The translations under genes and the position numbers were made by a program. From positions 245,947 through 309,946 of the forward strand of contig JAAOMT010000445.1 of NCBI GenBank assembly GCA_016748015.1: a DNA stretch of 64,000 nt, read 5' to 3'. Positions within the stretch are counted from its first letter, which is position 1; each line of letters starts with the position of its first letter. This document shows positions 1 through 11,737 of the stretch, in pieces. The DNA comes from Geosiphon pyriformis. Its lineage: Eukaryota > Glomeromycota > Glomeromycetes > Archaeosporales > Geosiphonaceae. The notes beneath the pieces were generated by a model. The model was given only the letters and a program-made list of their open reading frames with translations, was not told where the DNA came from and made no database searches.

Positions 1-1
1 T

Positions 2-862
2 CTCATTGGAAATGATTGGCTTCAAAAAGCCAATGCTAATCTGAATTGGGAAACACAAGAGTTAACAATCTCCTACCAAGGACAACATGCCTGGGTACCT
101 GCCATTTGTGGTACATTCAACAAACGCTCTGAAAAAACCCCGGCTTTTGAATTTGAATTAGAAGAAGAAAAACCAATAATCAAAACATTCATGGCTCTTG
201 GATCAATGTCCAACTGGGCCGATGAAACAGAACAAGAACATTTTACCTCACACACTAAACCCGAAACCTCTAGATGGAATATACCTTACTCAAAACCTGA
301 ATCAAGGAAACAATGCCCCTATATTCCCCTTAAATGTAAGGACTGCCACAAGAAACTATCGTCAATGGAAGCCTGCATTTCACCCGAAGAAGAATATGAA
401 AATCATACTTGTTATTACTGCAAGGCTTGCCACAGAGAGTGATGGGGCCATCTAATAAAAAAGAGCGGAAAATGGGACAACACCCCTTGTTTGACTTGTG
501 GAGATATGCTATTGGAAGAATGCAATTGGATTGATGTAGTAATGAGAGGAGGCGTCTGCAATCAGACCTGCCAATATGCTTTATCAATTTCAGAAAAAGT
601 AAAAAGAGGAACACCTTTTAATGCAGCATACAATAGTGCTTTCAACAAACTTTATCACTACCTTCACGATGCTGAGATGATTTTCGACTTAGCAATAGCA
701 TTAATTAATAGAGCTACCAAAAAAGATGTTCGTCAAATAAAGGAAGCAGAATACATTAAATACACTATAGAATTAGCTGGATTTAATTACGAAGATGAAG
801 TAGAAGTCTACCACCAAATTGCAAGTCACACCTACCTGACCCAAGAAGCTCAAATTCAATGA
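2..862 (+). pseudogene. A1 gag-pol: C-terminal part of retropepsin and Cys-rich module
   Basis: The frame is open from base 2. It starts in the retropepsin C-terminal segment (LIGNDWL, also seen in A2 and A3) and runs through an acidic linker. A Cys-rich region follows with CKDC (about 335), CYYCKAC (about 410), CLTCG (about 495) and CNQTC (about 558). A helical stretch rich in Ala, Tyr and Leu comes next. A TGA at 440-442 stands where A3 has CGA, which fits a C-to-T change. Another TGA at 860 ends this open stretch. I do not recognise the Cys-rich part as a named domain. The paired cysteines suggest zinc binding, which is inference. Confidence 0.8.
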
Positions 863-1717
863 TTAGAACAAATGAACATTAGGCTATGTGAAGAATGCAT
901 TATGCCTTGCAATGAACAATGGTGTCCTGAATGCTATGCTCTTAGTATCCTCTTGCCCAGCAAAAATGATGAGAATGAAATTGAATTTGGAGAACCTGAA
1001 GAAATAAAAAAAATTGAAACAACACCCATCTACCTTATCGAAAATCAGCCTGCCTTACAACTTAAATACTTCAACAACAATGGACAAGGAATACAACCCG
1101 AAAAAGCACACGAAATTGATGTTGAATATGACCTAAGATATCCAGGCAAGGATATTCTTGTTCTCAAACCCAAATCTCTCACAAAAATCAACCTCAAAAT
1201 TGCACTCAAAATCCTGCCAGGAGCAATGGTTCAAATCGCCTCCTGGTCCTCTCTGACAAGCAAAGAAATCAATGTCAGAAGAGGAATAATTAATGCTGGA
1301 TATACTAGAGACATAACAGTGATGCTTTAAAATGAAACTGACAAACCATTCAAGATAAAACATGCTGAAAAAATTGCCCAAGCTATTTACCTACCCTTAA
1401 TCAACATTTCGGGTTTGCAACTAGTCAATCAAAGAGAACAATTAAGAAAAAGCAATAGAGGAATCCAAGGTTTTGGTTCAACTGGACGATTCATAGTTCC
1501 AGTTAATATAGCTCTTAATACACAAAACAAATCCCACCAGATTCTCAGACTTCTACAACTGATTACTATCTCACCCTTTGGAGAACATCCAGAAATCTAC
1601 ATCTGCCCAAAGTCAACAACCACACAACAAATTTTTGAGTCCAATGAACAAGTCTGCTTGAAACATAATATTTTGATCCCAAACATTTATATTCCAGAAG
1701 GAACAAAAAAAGTTTGA
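863..1717 (+). pseudogene. A1 gag-pol: dUTPase domain and following spacer
   Basis: The segment starts with a last CxxC pair (LCEEC, QWCPEC). It then shows the trimeric dUTPase motifs in order: motif I DVEYDLRYP, motif II SWSSL, motif III GIINAGY, motif IV about EKIAQAIYL, motif V RGIQGFGSTG. Motif V is textbook. In motif III the catalytic Asp (GVIDARY in A3) is Asn, so this copy is probably inactive. A TAA at 1,328-1,330 interrupts it where A3 has CAG. The remainder is the beta-rich spacer usually found between protease and RT in gypsy elements. The family enzyme hydrolyses dUTP to dUMP and would limit uracil in the cDNA. Confidence 0.85.
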
Positions 1718-3317
1718 GTTACTTTTTACAACCCCAATAATTACCCCATAATTTTATTAAATAATTTAGAAATTGGAGTTATTCACAGTAATATATTTCA
1801 ACAAGAACTACTCCGATTTCTCTGAAATTATTGGACATTCAATACTAAAAACCAACCCAAACCCTAGCTCCAAAAACTACCATGTTGTCATGGAAAAACT
1901 ATCTCAAATCAACATGGGACAACTTGAACCACAACAACAGACCCAGCTCAAAGAGCTAATTGCAGAATTTGCTGACATCTTTGCCGAAAACAACAATGAC
2001 TTAGGAAGAACTGATTTGGTTCAACACCAAATCTATACAGGAGATGCCAAACCAAGATGACAACAAGCCTACCAAGTTGCTCTAGAAAGTCACCAATTTA
2101 TCCAAGAAGAAGTACAATAAATGCTTAACAATGGGCTTATTCAACCATCAATGAGCCCATGGGCCTTACCTGTGGTCCTAGTTAAAAAGAAAAATGGAAA
2201 GATACAATTTTGTGTTGATTACCGACAACTTAATAGTATCACTATTGGGGATGCTTACCCTCTTCTCCAAATTGATGACATGTTGGATGCCCTTGGAAAG
2301 TCCAAATACTTTTCAACATTAGATTTAGAGAGTGGATACTGGCAAGTTGCTATGGATCCCAAAGACCACCCCAAAACAGCATTCACCACTCAAAGAGGAA
2401 ATTACAAGTTCAATGTAATGCCTTTTGGATTATGCAATGCACCAGCAACATTCCAAAGACTTATGGATGTTGTTTACAAAGGCCTCCTTTGGAAATCAGT
2501 AGTAGTTTATCTTGATGACACTGATGTTTATTCACCATCTTTTGAGCTATATTTAATTCACCTGCGAGAAGTTTTTCAACGATTATGGAAAGCAGGATTG
2601 AAACTGAACATTGAAAAATACTACTTTGGAAAAACAAGTTTAGCTTTTTTTGGTCACATTGTTAGCAAAGATAGAATTAAACCAGACTTCAGAAAAATCA
2701 GTACTGTTAAGAACTTCAAGACTCCACGAAATACCACAGAATTAAGAGGATTTATTGGATTAGCATCCTATTACCAAAAATTCATCAAAAGATTCTCAGA
2801 AATTGCAAAACCCCTCAACCAGCTCACTACTAAAAATGTCGAATACAAATGGACAGAAGAACACCAAAATGCCTTCAAAATACTTAAGGAAAAACTCACA
2901 ACAGCTCCAATTCTCGCCTATCCAGATTTTAGCAACCAATTCCAGTTAGCAACTGACACCTCTTATACTGTCTTTAGTGCCATCCTATCACAGTTAGATG
3001 ACAATGAAAATGAGCGAGTAATTGTTTATGTTAGTAGAACATTAAAGCCAGCTGAAAAGAACTACCCCACAACAGAATTAGAAACTGCAGCAGTAATCTG
3101 GGCCCTACATTACTTCAATCTTTACTTCAGACCCAAAAAATTTGATATTATTACTGATAATATTGGACTTAAATGGCTTCAAAACAAAAACACCTAGCTG
3201 AACGCAAAACAAATCCAATGGACAGGATTTTTAGCTAATTACCAATACATCATACATCACAAACCAAGAAAACTCCACACCAACGTTGATTATCTCTCAA
3301 GAATAAGGCAAGATTAA
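1718..3317 (+). pseudogene. A1 gag-pol: reverse transcriptase and RNase H
   Basis: The upstream linker is open at 1,773-2,057. RT and RNase H are open at 2,121-3,194 (358 codons). RT has FSTLDLESGYW (first catalytic Asp) and an intact YLDD box, the only undamaged one among the Ty3/gypsy copies here. RNase H has ATDTS, ELETAAVIWAL and ITDNIGLKWL, the acidic residues expected. Stops lie at 2,058 (TGA), 2,118 (TAA) and 3,195 (TAG), and a frame change separates this part from the dUTPase part. The frame ends at SRIRQD followed by TAA at 3,315-3,317. A2 and A3 stop at the same place, so this stop looks native. Confidence 0.88.
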
Positions 3318-3366
3318 AAAACAAAACCAACACCCATTTGAATTAACAGCATCAAAACAACAAACA

Positions 3367-4752
3367 ATGAACCCCGAAAACTACAACAATCTTAAACAAT
3401 ATTTGGAGACATTAACAATCCCAACAGATTGGTTTCCAGATGAAAAACATCGGTTACAACAACAAGCCAAACAATATTTTCTACACAACAATATTATCTA
3501 TTATCGAAATTTCAAAAACCCAACCAAATCACTCAGATTAATACAAGAACCAGAAAAAGAGACCATTTTATACAATATGCACTCGGATTCTTTATCAGCA
3601 CACTTCGGAAAAGATAGCACCACCCAAAGAACACTAGAATACTACTTTTGGCTTCGAATAAGAAAAGACATTCACGAATATGTCGAATCTTATGATAGTT
3701 GTCAAAGAAGAGGAGGAACTCGTCCTACAAAATCTTTAAATCCAATCAAAGTTGGACAGCCTTTTGACAGAGTTGGTATCGATTTAGTCAGACCACTATC
3801 TATCACCACTCAAAGAAACTGTTATATTGCAGTAGCTGTAAACTATCTTACTAAATGGCCTGAAGCCAGAGCCATTCAATGAACAGATGCAAAATCAGTA
3901 GCAAATTTCATCTACGAAGACATTATTTGTAGACATGGATGTCCAATTGAACTTTTATCCGATCAGAGAACACACTTTGTGAACAACCTGATACAAGAAA
4001 TTTGTGAACAATTTAATGTCAAAAGACCTCTGTCTTTGCTCTACCATCCACAAACAAATGGACTTGTGGAACATTTTAACAGAACATTGTGTGAGTTATT
4101 AGCCAAAGTCTCAACTGATTTTGAGCAAGAATGGAATCTCTTTATTCTATCAGTGTTACTAGCATATAGAACATTAAAACAAGATACCACGAAACACACA
4201 CCATTTGATTTAACTTATGGAAGGACAGCAACGTTATCAATTAGTTTCACAGTGGAAACATACCCAGTACAACCGATTGATGAAAACAATTTCCAAGAAA
4301 CGCTTCAGCGAAGAGCCTACACTTTGCTTAGCACATTGGAAGGAAAACAACGAATAGCAGCCACCCATATTGAACACTCCCAAGCTCAACAAAAAAAACA
4401 GCATGATGACAAATTGTCTTCAGTCACCAATAAATTCAAAATTGGAAACAAAGTTCTCTTACACAGAACTAAAGCTGAAAAACAATGGAGTGGAAAATTT
4501 GAAAATAAATGGGATGGACCATTCTTTATCCATGAAGTCCTAGGCAATGGATTATACAAGCTAAGACTTGATGACAAAATCCTAGCAAAAGTTGCACATA
4601 GAGATTGTTTGAAACACTATCATTCCAGAAACAATCCTGAACCATTAATTCCACAAATTGGTACACATTCCCCTTTGGTCAGTCCCGAAGATATTCCCTG
4701 AAACTTAGAACCAATAGTTGTCATTGAACAACCTTCCAACCTGAATACTTAA
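3367..4752 (+). pseudogene. A1 integrase, separate ORF
   Basis: The ORF starts at ATG 3,367 (MNPENYNNL), 49 nt after the RNase H stop and in another frame. It contains an H2C2 zinc-binding head whose first Cys is Tyr (ESYDSC; EFCDSC in A2). The catalytic core has D in GIDLVRP, D in LLSDQRTHF and E in NGLVEHFNR. A GPY/F-type tail follows (KWDGPFFIHEV). No chromodomain is visible after it. TGA stops at 3,880 (A2 has TGG) and 4,699 break it. The family joins cDNA ends to target DNA. It is close to intact but not functional as it stands. Confidence 0.88.
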
Positions 4753-4867
4753 TTTAATTTTACTAGTTATTCTCTTATAATTTAGAAACAATCTCACAAA
4801 AACAAAACAAAAATAACATAAAAACCCATACACCAAAAATAATTTTTATTTTTTTCAATTGCTTATA

Positions 4868-5587
4868 ATGACTATTCCTCAAAACATTCAACAATTATCC
4901 CAAAAACTAATGTTAGCTTTAAAAACAATACCCATTTTATCTATTACTATTACTGAAAACCACATTAATTATACCCAAACAGAAGTAGTCATAAATTTAG
5001 ACCCAAATTCACAAAAATATCACCCATATAAGAAGAACACAAGAAGTTATTCTGGAATTCACCTGCCAGAACTTTTAAAGCTTGCTTTAAGAGAAAACTT
5101 AATACTCACTCCGATTAGTATTCCACCAAATGCTACAATTCAACAAAAACTTCAACTGTGTCTCAATGAGGAAAACACTGAATATCCTCCAATCTATAGA
5201 TATTTTCACATTGGAAAAACACTCTATGAACAGAAACTGGAACTTACAACAGCAAACCTCACAAAAGAAGCTATTCAGAAACAACTCCACAACGAATTCA
5301 AGACAACAGCTGGATCAACAAACAGTCGCTACAGGCTTAGAGCTGCTCTTAGACTTTATGACCTATTCCACACCTGTGAAAATGTCCTACAAAACCCAAT
5401 TTTATGACCTTTGAAGATTTAATACATTAAAAAGCTCACAGAACTGAAATTTCAACAATTTTCAGACCAAATTTTTTCAATAATTTTGGATTACTATCTG
5501 GAAATTACAGACAGTACTTGGACTTCGACGGAGCTCAGTCTTGAGGAGGAGGTTATGTTATCAGACAAAATTAGAGATATCATTTAG
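4868..5587 (+). pseudogene. A1 ORF3, unknown conserved protein
   Basis: ORF3 starts at ATG 4,868 (MTIPQNIQQLSQKL), 115 nt after the integrase stop. It is open for about 180 codons to a TGA at 5,405, with a further TAA soon after. The native stop at 5,585-5,587 lies 32 nt inside the 3' LTR. The protein looks soluble and helical, with Gln- and Leu-rich segments. No signal peptide or membrane segment is visible, so an envelope protein is unlikely. A2 and A3 carry full-length intact versions, and B and C elements carry relics with the same N-terminal pattern. I recognise no domain. Confidence 0.8.
5541..5555 (+). promoter_or_regulatory. A1 polypurine tract
   Basis: A purine run (TTGAGGAGGAGGTTA) ends exactly where the LTR begins with TGTTAT. 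This is the expected position of the plus-strand primer. The same tract precedes the 3' LTRs of A2 and A3. Confidence 0.75.
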
Positions 5588-6540
5588 CATGAAATTATCT
5601 CATAATTCCTATCATTAATTAGCATATATTATTGTTTCAAATTATCACTTATTACATTAGCAAAGAATGTCCGAAATTATCATTTAATTAATAACCCAAA
5701 TTGTACACAACACAAATGTAACCTAATTGCGATGATCAATCATGCAATACCCCAAACTATGTAACATTCAAAAGTTTGCCGAAATTTATAGAAATTTGCC
5801 AAAATAATTGATAAGTTCACCGAAATATCTAATAGTTCACAGAAATAACTTGTAGTTTGCCAAAATGTATCTTTAATTCAGCGAAATTGTAGAAAAATAG
5901 CAAAGTTCAAGTTCATAGAATAGTGTTATGACAAGTTGTATAAAAGAAGAGCTTTTCTCTTCGAGAAAATGTATCTTACTTTAGATTTATTACTTAGAAC
6001 CAATTCTACACACACAAAAAGAAATAAATACCAAATAATTTGAAAAACCAAATTCTTTAATTATTGCTCTTGGAAAATCCCCAAAAACCAACTAACATTT
6101 CGAAATTGATTAGCTACCAATTTCAGTAAACTGTTAGTGACTCCAGGCCTAAATAGAAAACGTTTCTCTTGACAAAAATTCTATTTCTTTTACATTTCTT
6201 TTATTTTCTTTTCTTTTCTTATTACAATCATCAGAGTAGCCTACAGACGAGATTCCTGTAGAAGAGTTGACTTTCACAGCAAAGTAACTACACATTTTTA
6301 GTGAGCTTCCAAACAAGCAATTCCTGGAAAAGAGTTGACGTTTACTACAACATAACTACATAAAGCAACTGGCACGGAATTGGCCATTCCACTCATAAGC
6401 CCAGCAAGTTCAAATTATAGGAGATAATTTGAAGTTAAAAATTCAGTTACTGGAGGTTCAACCACATCCAGAAAACGTGAATTCACAACAAATAAGTATC
6501 AACAACATTACAGAAAAGAGACCAAAAACCTCTGGTAATA
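5556..6540 (+). repeat. A1 3' LTR (family A, about 985 bp)
   Basis: The LTR starts TGTTATCAGAC and ends CTCTGGTAATA, degenerate forms of the family ends TGTTAC and GTAACA. It matches the A2 and A3 LTRs along its whole length. Its first part holds a run of related short motifs built on TTYGCCRAAAT (about 5,770-5,895). A TATA box at 5,939 follows, then a pyrimidine-rich stretch near 6,170-6,225. Confidence 0.9.
5939..5946 (+). promoter_or_regulatory. Likely TATA box in the family A LTR
   Basis: TATAAAAG sits just downstream of the short-motif cluster. It is conserved at the same place in A2 (34,271-34,278 and 40,308-40,315, minus strand) and A3 (45,986-45,993 and 56,352-56,359). It would mark the U3/R start of the element transcript. 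This is inferred from position only. Confidence 0.55.
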
Positions 6541-6956
6541 ATGGCTCATGTTTGTGTAGTTATATTGTTTTTTTTCACAAATTGTTCAAGTTGTTATAAT
6601 ATTTCTATGTCAAATAATCACTTTGTCTTATCTGTATATAAGTTCTAAATATTTAAGTATTCTCCCAAGTGAAAGTAACAAAAGTTTCTTGGAAATTGTT
6701 GTGTCCATCAATTTCATGTTTCTATTATTAACTCTGGATATTGGGTGACTTTTGGCTGTGCTTCTATTGCGAATTTTACCTTGGTAATTATTTTTTCAAT
6801 AGTGTTTTCTGTTTTTCTCTATATTGTCTTTCATGGTTTCTTTTTGGTGTTTTTGTATCTAATGGTTTGTTGATTAATTGTAATTTTCATTTTTTGTTGT
6901 TGGATTAGTTGAAATAGTTGTTGTGCTAGTAAGTGGATGTTATCAGTAATTTCTAT
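6541..6956 (-). pseudogene. B1 ORF3 relic, truncated by A1
   Basis: Reading leftward from about 6,956, the frame gives IEITDNIHLLAQQLF and then IKITINQ-like residues. This aligns with B2 ORF3 (MEILDHIHTIAQ) and family A ORF3. The start ATG has become ATA. Similarity to B2 continues until about 6,545, where A1 begins. It is too broken to encode protein but shows that ORF3 is old in family B. Confidence 0.65.
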
Positions 6957-7018
6957 TTTTTTAATGTTGCTTTTGTTGCATATACTGTGTTTTTATATAC
7001 TTTTTTGGTTGTTCAATT

Positions 7019-8395
7019 TTACGTGTTTGGTTCAATGATTATGATTGGTTCTAAATCTCATGGAATCTTATCTGGTTGAACTAGTATTTTTTGTATTCCC
7101 AATTGTAAAATATTACTGGTGAGTGATAATATTACATGGTAATATGGTTTCAATCAATTACTATGTACTGCTTTAGTTAAAATTTTGTTGTTCAATCTTA
7201 ATTTATAAGCTTCATTTTCAAAAATTTCTTTTATGTGAAATAGTCTGTTCTATTTGGGGTCTAATTTTCTATTCTATTGTTTTTCTACTTTGGTATAATG
7301 TAAAAATACTTTGTCTCTAATCTTGAATTTAACTGGTTTATCTGGTAGTTGGTTATTGTGTCTTTCTTTTTGTTTCTCTTGTAACTTTTGAATGTTGTCA
7401 GCTGCTTTTTATCATTTGTTTTCTAGAGTTTTTATTAAATTATATGTTCTTCTCAACAATGTTCTTTGAAATTTTTTTTCTGTTATTGGTTTTGTTAGAT
7501 ATGTTTTGACTTTTATCTTAACTGGTAATGTTGTTGTTCTATTATATACTAATTTAAATGGTGTTGTTTGTGTAGTGTCTTGCTTTATTGTCCAATAAAT
7601 AAATAATACTGATGATATAAACAAATCCCATTTATCCTGATTTTTTTGGCTAATCTTGGCTATTGCTTTACATAATGTTTTGTTGAATTTTTCAACTAAC
7701 CCATTTGTTTGTGGATGATATGATAATAATAATGGTCTTTTGATTCCAAATCTTTGACTTAGTTCTGCTAATGTTCTATTCACAAAGTGAGTTCCTTGAT
7801 CAGATAACAATTTTTTTAGACATCCATATTAGCAAATTAAATCTTGATAAACAAATTCTGCAATAGATTCTGCATCTGCTCTTTGAATGGCTTTTGCTTC
7901 TGGCCATTTAGTAAAATAATTTATGGTTACTGCAATATATTTGTTGTCTCTACTGATTATTGTTAATAGTCTAACTAAATCAATTCCAATGCAATTGAAT
8001 GGTTGTCTTACTTTAATTGGTCTTAATGGTTTACTGGGTTTTGTTTCACCTCTTCTTTAACAAGCATCACAATTTTGAACATATTAAATGATGTCTGGAT
8101 ATATTGATGGCCAATAATATCTTTTTCTGATTTTTTTCATGATTGCTTCTTTATGAAAATGTTCTGCTGTTGGATTTGAATACATGTTAAACAATATTGT
8201 CTCTTTCTCTGATTTTGTAATTACTCTGATTAGTTGATCTGAATTTTTTTTGTTCTTCTGGTAAAGTATATTTTGATGATTGATAAAATATTTTAATTGT
8301 TGTTTTATGTTATTTTGTTCTTTTTGAGATAATTTTTCCTTAAACAATTGGGTATTTATATAATATTAGAGTTGTTGGTATTTTTGTATATTTAT
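7019..8395 (-). pseudogene. B1 integrase relic
   Basis: The start codon position holds ATA (8,393-8,395), aligned with the ATG of B2 (MNTQKYQQL). H2C2 residues are visible around 8,084-8,200. The core is best seen at 7,412-7,810, with LLSDQGTHFV (Asp) and NGLVEKFNK (Glu). The frame ends EPNT-stop at 7,019. Several stops interrupt it, mostly TAA or TAG where B2 has Gln or Trp codons. Confidence 0.82.
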
Positions 8396-8419
8396 CTTTT
8401 TGTTATATTTTTTGGTTTG

Positions 8420-9760
8420 AAATGTTTTTTTAGATTTGTCTCATTTGTGACAAACTGTTAGCATTTCCGTTTTTTTTTCTTTTTTTGTAATGTACTGTAT
8501 AATTAAATAGTGAAAGTTTTATTTTTCATTTAGCATGACAATTGTTTCCAAATTTTTGCTTCTGGATTGAAGTCAATTCTTTGTGATCAATGTATACATC
8601 AAACTTTTGACTCAAGTATTTTTTCTATTTAATGACAGCCCAATAAATAGCTAAGTGTTCTAGTGCTGGAGTTCTATAGTTTTTTTTAGCTGGACTTAAG
8701 CTGTAACTAGCATATGCTACTGGATGTTCTTTTCCATTTAGTCCTTTCTAAAATATTACTGCTCCTAATACTTGACCAGATGCATCAGTGGTAATGATGA
8801 ATGGTTTGCTGTGATCTGGATAAATTAATATTGGGACCTGAATAAGTTTTCTTCTTAGGGTGTCAAAAACTTTTTGTTGGATTTCAGTCCATTTGTATTT
8901 GGTGTTCTTTGTTTGGAGTTGATGTAATAGTTGAGCTATTTTGAAAAAGTTTTTGATAAAGTGGTGGTAATATCTAGCAAATTCCAAGAATGTTCTTAAT
9001 TCCATGAGATTATTTGGTACTAGAAAGTTCTTAACAATCTCAATCTTATCTGGATCTGTTTTGATACTATCTTTGTTTACAACATGTCCCAAAAACTTGA
9101 GTTCTGTTTTGCCAAAGAAGCATTTGTTTGCATATTATTTTAATTTTGCTTATCTGAGTCTTTTAAATACTTATTGGAGATGATGCAAATGATTATTGAA
9201 TGTTTTTGAAAACACATTGGTGTTATTCAAATATACAATTACTAATTTCTATAGCAGTTTAGTATAAACAATTTTTATGAATCATTGAAATGTGGCAGGA
9301 GCATTCATCAAACCAAATGGCATAACTTCAAATTCAAAATTCACTTCTTGTGTTGTAAAAGTTATTTTCTTTTTATCTTTTAGTTTCATGGCTACTTGTT
9401 AGTAACTATTATCTAAGTCTAAAGTTGAGAACCATTTCTTTTCTCCAAAAGCATCAAACAGTTTTTGGATCTTTGGAGTTGGGTAGTAATCTCCTTTTGT
9501 TACTCTATTTAGTTTTCAGTAATCCACACAAAAGTGGATTTTTCCATTTTTCTTATGGACTAGTACTACTGGTAATGACCATGTGCTCATTAATGACTGA
9601 ATTAACCCATTATTAAGCATCCAATTGATTTCTTGACAAATGATCTCATGGCTGGCTGGTAGTACTTTGTATGCTTTTTGTTTAATTACATCTCCAGTCT
9701 TAATCTGATGCTAGATTATGTTAGTTCTGCCAAACTTATTTTCACTTGCAAAAATGTCAG
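8420..9760 (-). pseudogene. B1 reverse transcriptase and RNase H relic
   Basis: The longest open part (8,748-9,092) covers the RT connection and the start of RNase H (LGAVIF after ITTDAS). Further upstream the RT fingers and palm are recognisable. The YxDD box reads YLNN near 9,225, with both catalytic Asp codons changed to Asn by G-to-A. Stops are frequent. It aligns with B2 17,380-18,666. Confidence 0.82.
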
Positions 9761-10668
9761 TAAAGTTGTTGAGTAACATTTTGAGTTGTATTTGTTAAAG
9801 TGAGTCTAAGTTTCCCATGTTCATTTGTTCCAATTGTTTTGATTGGAGTAGATAACATTCTTTTCATCTGTATATTGTTTGAGATGTGATATCTACATAT
9901 CTGCACAGTTGTAGAAAATCTGGAATGGCATTCAGTAGTTGGTTTTTAATTTTGGTGGTTAGATATTCAATAGTAATTTTTTCTGGTATCTCGATGATAT
10001 TTCCTGTGTTGTTGTAAATAGAAATTTTGATGTAACTGTGGTTTTTGGCTGGTATGTATAGATTGACTAATCCAATCTCTCTTAATTCACAAAAGATTGC
10101 TTCTGCTTCAAAAATTTAAACCTAATCCTTTACTTTTCTCTCTATAGTTACTATGTACTAGTTATATGGTGGAATGAAAATTGATTGACAGGTAAAGATA
10201 ATTTCTCCTTTGTCAATAACTTTTTCTTCTGCCATATTAACTAGTACATCTATTCTACTCATTAATCTGAATTTTTGTATCTCTCTAGCTGTAATTCTTA
10301 ATTCTTTTCTGTTTTTCACTAATACTAATTGAACTATTTTAACCAGAGGCAGAAATATTGCCTGTGTTATTTTTTTGTTTGGTTCAATTATATAGGCCTT
10401 TTCTGAGTTATTTTGCAGTATTGCAATAATATTTCCTACATATCCTGCATCAATTATTCTTTTTCTGATGTTGATTCTTTTTTTGCTAAGCTACTCCTAG
10501 ATGTTAGTTGAACCATTGTTATTGCTGGAATTTTCAGTGCTACTTTGAGATCAATGCAAGTGCATGAATGTGATTCCAATTTGATGGCATTTTTTCTCAG
10601 ATATCTCAAATCAAATTTTGCATTAGTATTATGCATGCATTCTGGCATAATACCTTCATTATTATCAC
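9761..10668 (-). pseudogene. B1 spacer and dUTPase relic
   Basis: dUTPase motifs are present but damaged. They include FDLRY (motif I) and a Ser-rich motif II (SRSSLAKK; 10,454-10,648). The spacer to RT follows at lower coordinates. It aligns with the B2 segment that is still open at 15,865-17,379. The many stops make it non-coding. Confidence 0.75.
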
Positions 10669-11600
10669 TGAACCATCTTAGTTCCTGTTCCTTAGTAAGA
10701 TCAGGGAGTGCAATGTATTGTTCAGAGTTTGAATCGAAGTTTGAATTATTGTTATTTTTATTGCCATTTTAAACAGAGCTGGAACTGCTGTTTTTATTGT
10801 TGTTATTGTCAGAGTTTGAATTGGGATTGAATGGTAATTCTAATTCTGATGTGCAGCTGTTAATTAGTTCCTTTTCTTTTAGGATCATGTAGATTATGTA
10901 TGGTGGTGAATTGTAAATGAGGTCATATTCATTACAATATTGGAAGTTACAAAGAATCAAACAATGGTCACATAGTTGTGTATTTATTTTTTTCAACCAT
11001 TATTCTTGTTCTTTTCAAATGAGTGCTAATTCTTGGTAGTGCTTGTGGAATTGTTTTGAATTTATAGGCTCTAGAATAATATCTGGGTTTGGGTCCCAGT
11101 TGAATTCTATGAGTTCTAGTGAATTGTTTTTGATCATTTTTATTTCTTCTGGTGATGCTTCTTTGATTTTGACAAGTGCCATTTATCAGATTTTGTTATT
11201 GTCATGTGGACAGCCATCCAAACATCTGACTGCTCATTTCCAGGTAGCATCTATGGATGTTTTTTTTCTTACCCAGTTGTTTATAAGAATTATGTACTGA
11301 CACAATTTATTACATATTTCCCCTCATCTAGGAATGTCATTTCACATTCTTTTGTCTAGAAAAGTCTCTCCACAAGCAAAACATGGCTTATTATTCCATT
11401 TCTCTTGTTTTTTTGGTTGGCCAAAATGTTCAAAGATACATGGGTGGCAATAAAACTTTGTTGTGGTTTGCTATTTCTTATTGTTGCCACAGTATGCACC
11501 CATTGTGAACAATTTCTTACTGCAATCATTGCATATTAGCTTGGATCAATGGTAATTGGCCTGTGGTTGGAGTGCCAAATATGAAATATATATAGAAATG
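10669..11600 (-). pseudogene. B1 Cys-rich module relic
   Basis: An Asn/Ser-rich linker (10,769-10,900) is preceded in the coding direction by LCDHCLILC and QYCNEYD, CNKLCQY, CFACGE and further CxxC pairs up to about 11,550. The order matches the module in A1, A3, B2 and C1. One Cys has become Tyr (NEYD against NECD in B2), a G-to-A change. Stops break the frame. Confidence 0.72.
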
Positions 11601-11737
11601 GTGGCTTGTGTGTTTTCATCTTTTCTTTCTCTCCCTTTTTCCTTTTCTTTTCAGGTCAAAATTGGTGGTAGCTTATTGTGGTCTTTGTCAGTCCAGGAAA
11701 CTTGATAAGCTTTCCAGGTAGGTTTTTTTTTTGTCAT
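11601..11737 (-). pseudogene. B1 protease tail, left of the B2 insertion
   Basis: This short piece matches B2 near 15,245-15,300 (the Lys-rich linker after protease, then SW-D). It stops at the B2 LTR. The last 4 bases, TCAT, pair with TTAT at 21,606-21,609 as the B2 target duplication, with one transition between them. Confidence 0.7.

Larger units (their letters stand above)
1..6540 (+). mobile_element. A1: Ty3/gypsy LTR retrotransposon, family A, 5'-truncated by the window edge
   Basis: The element enters the window inside the protease domain and continues through the Cys-rich module, dUTPase, RT, RNase H, integrase and ORF3 to a complete 3' LTR ending at 6,540. To its right lies the 3'-truncated ORF3 of the minus-strand element B1, so A1 appears to have inserted into B1. 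The 4 bp just after the LTR are ATGG. The matching copy would lie left of the missing 5' LTR, outside the window. Family A copies A2 and A3 lie further right and allow domain-by-domain comparison. Confidence 0.9.

Noticed and set aside
4868-5587. ORF3 as an envelope gene
   Set aside because: No signal peptide, transmembrane segment, Cys pattern or cleavage site can be seen in the intact A2 and A3 versions.
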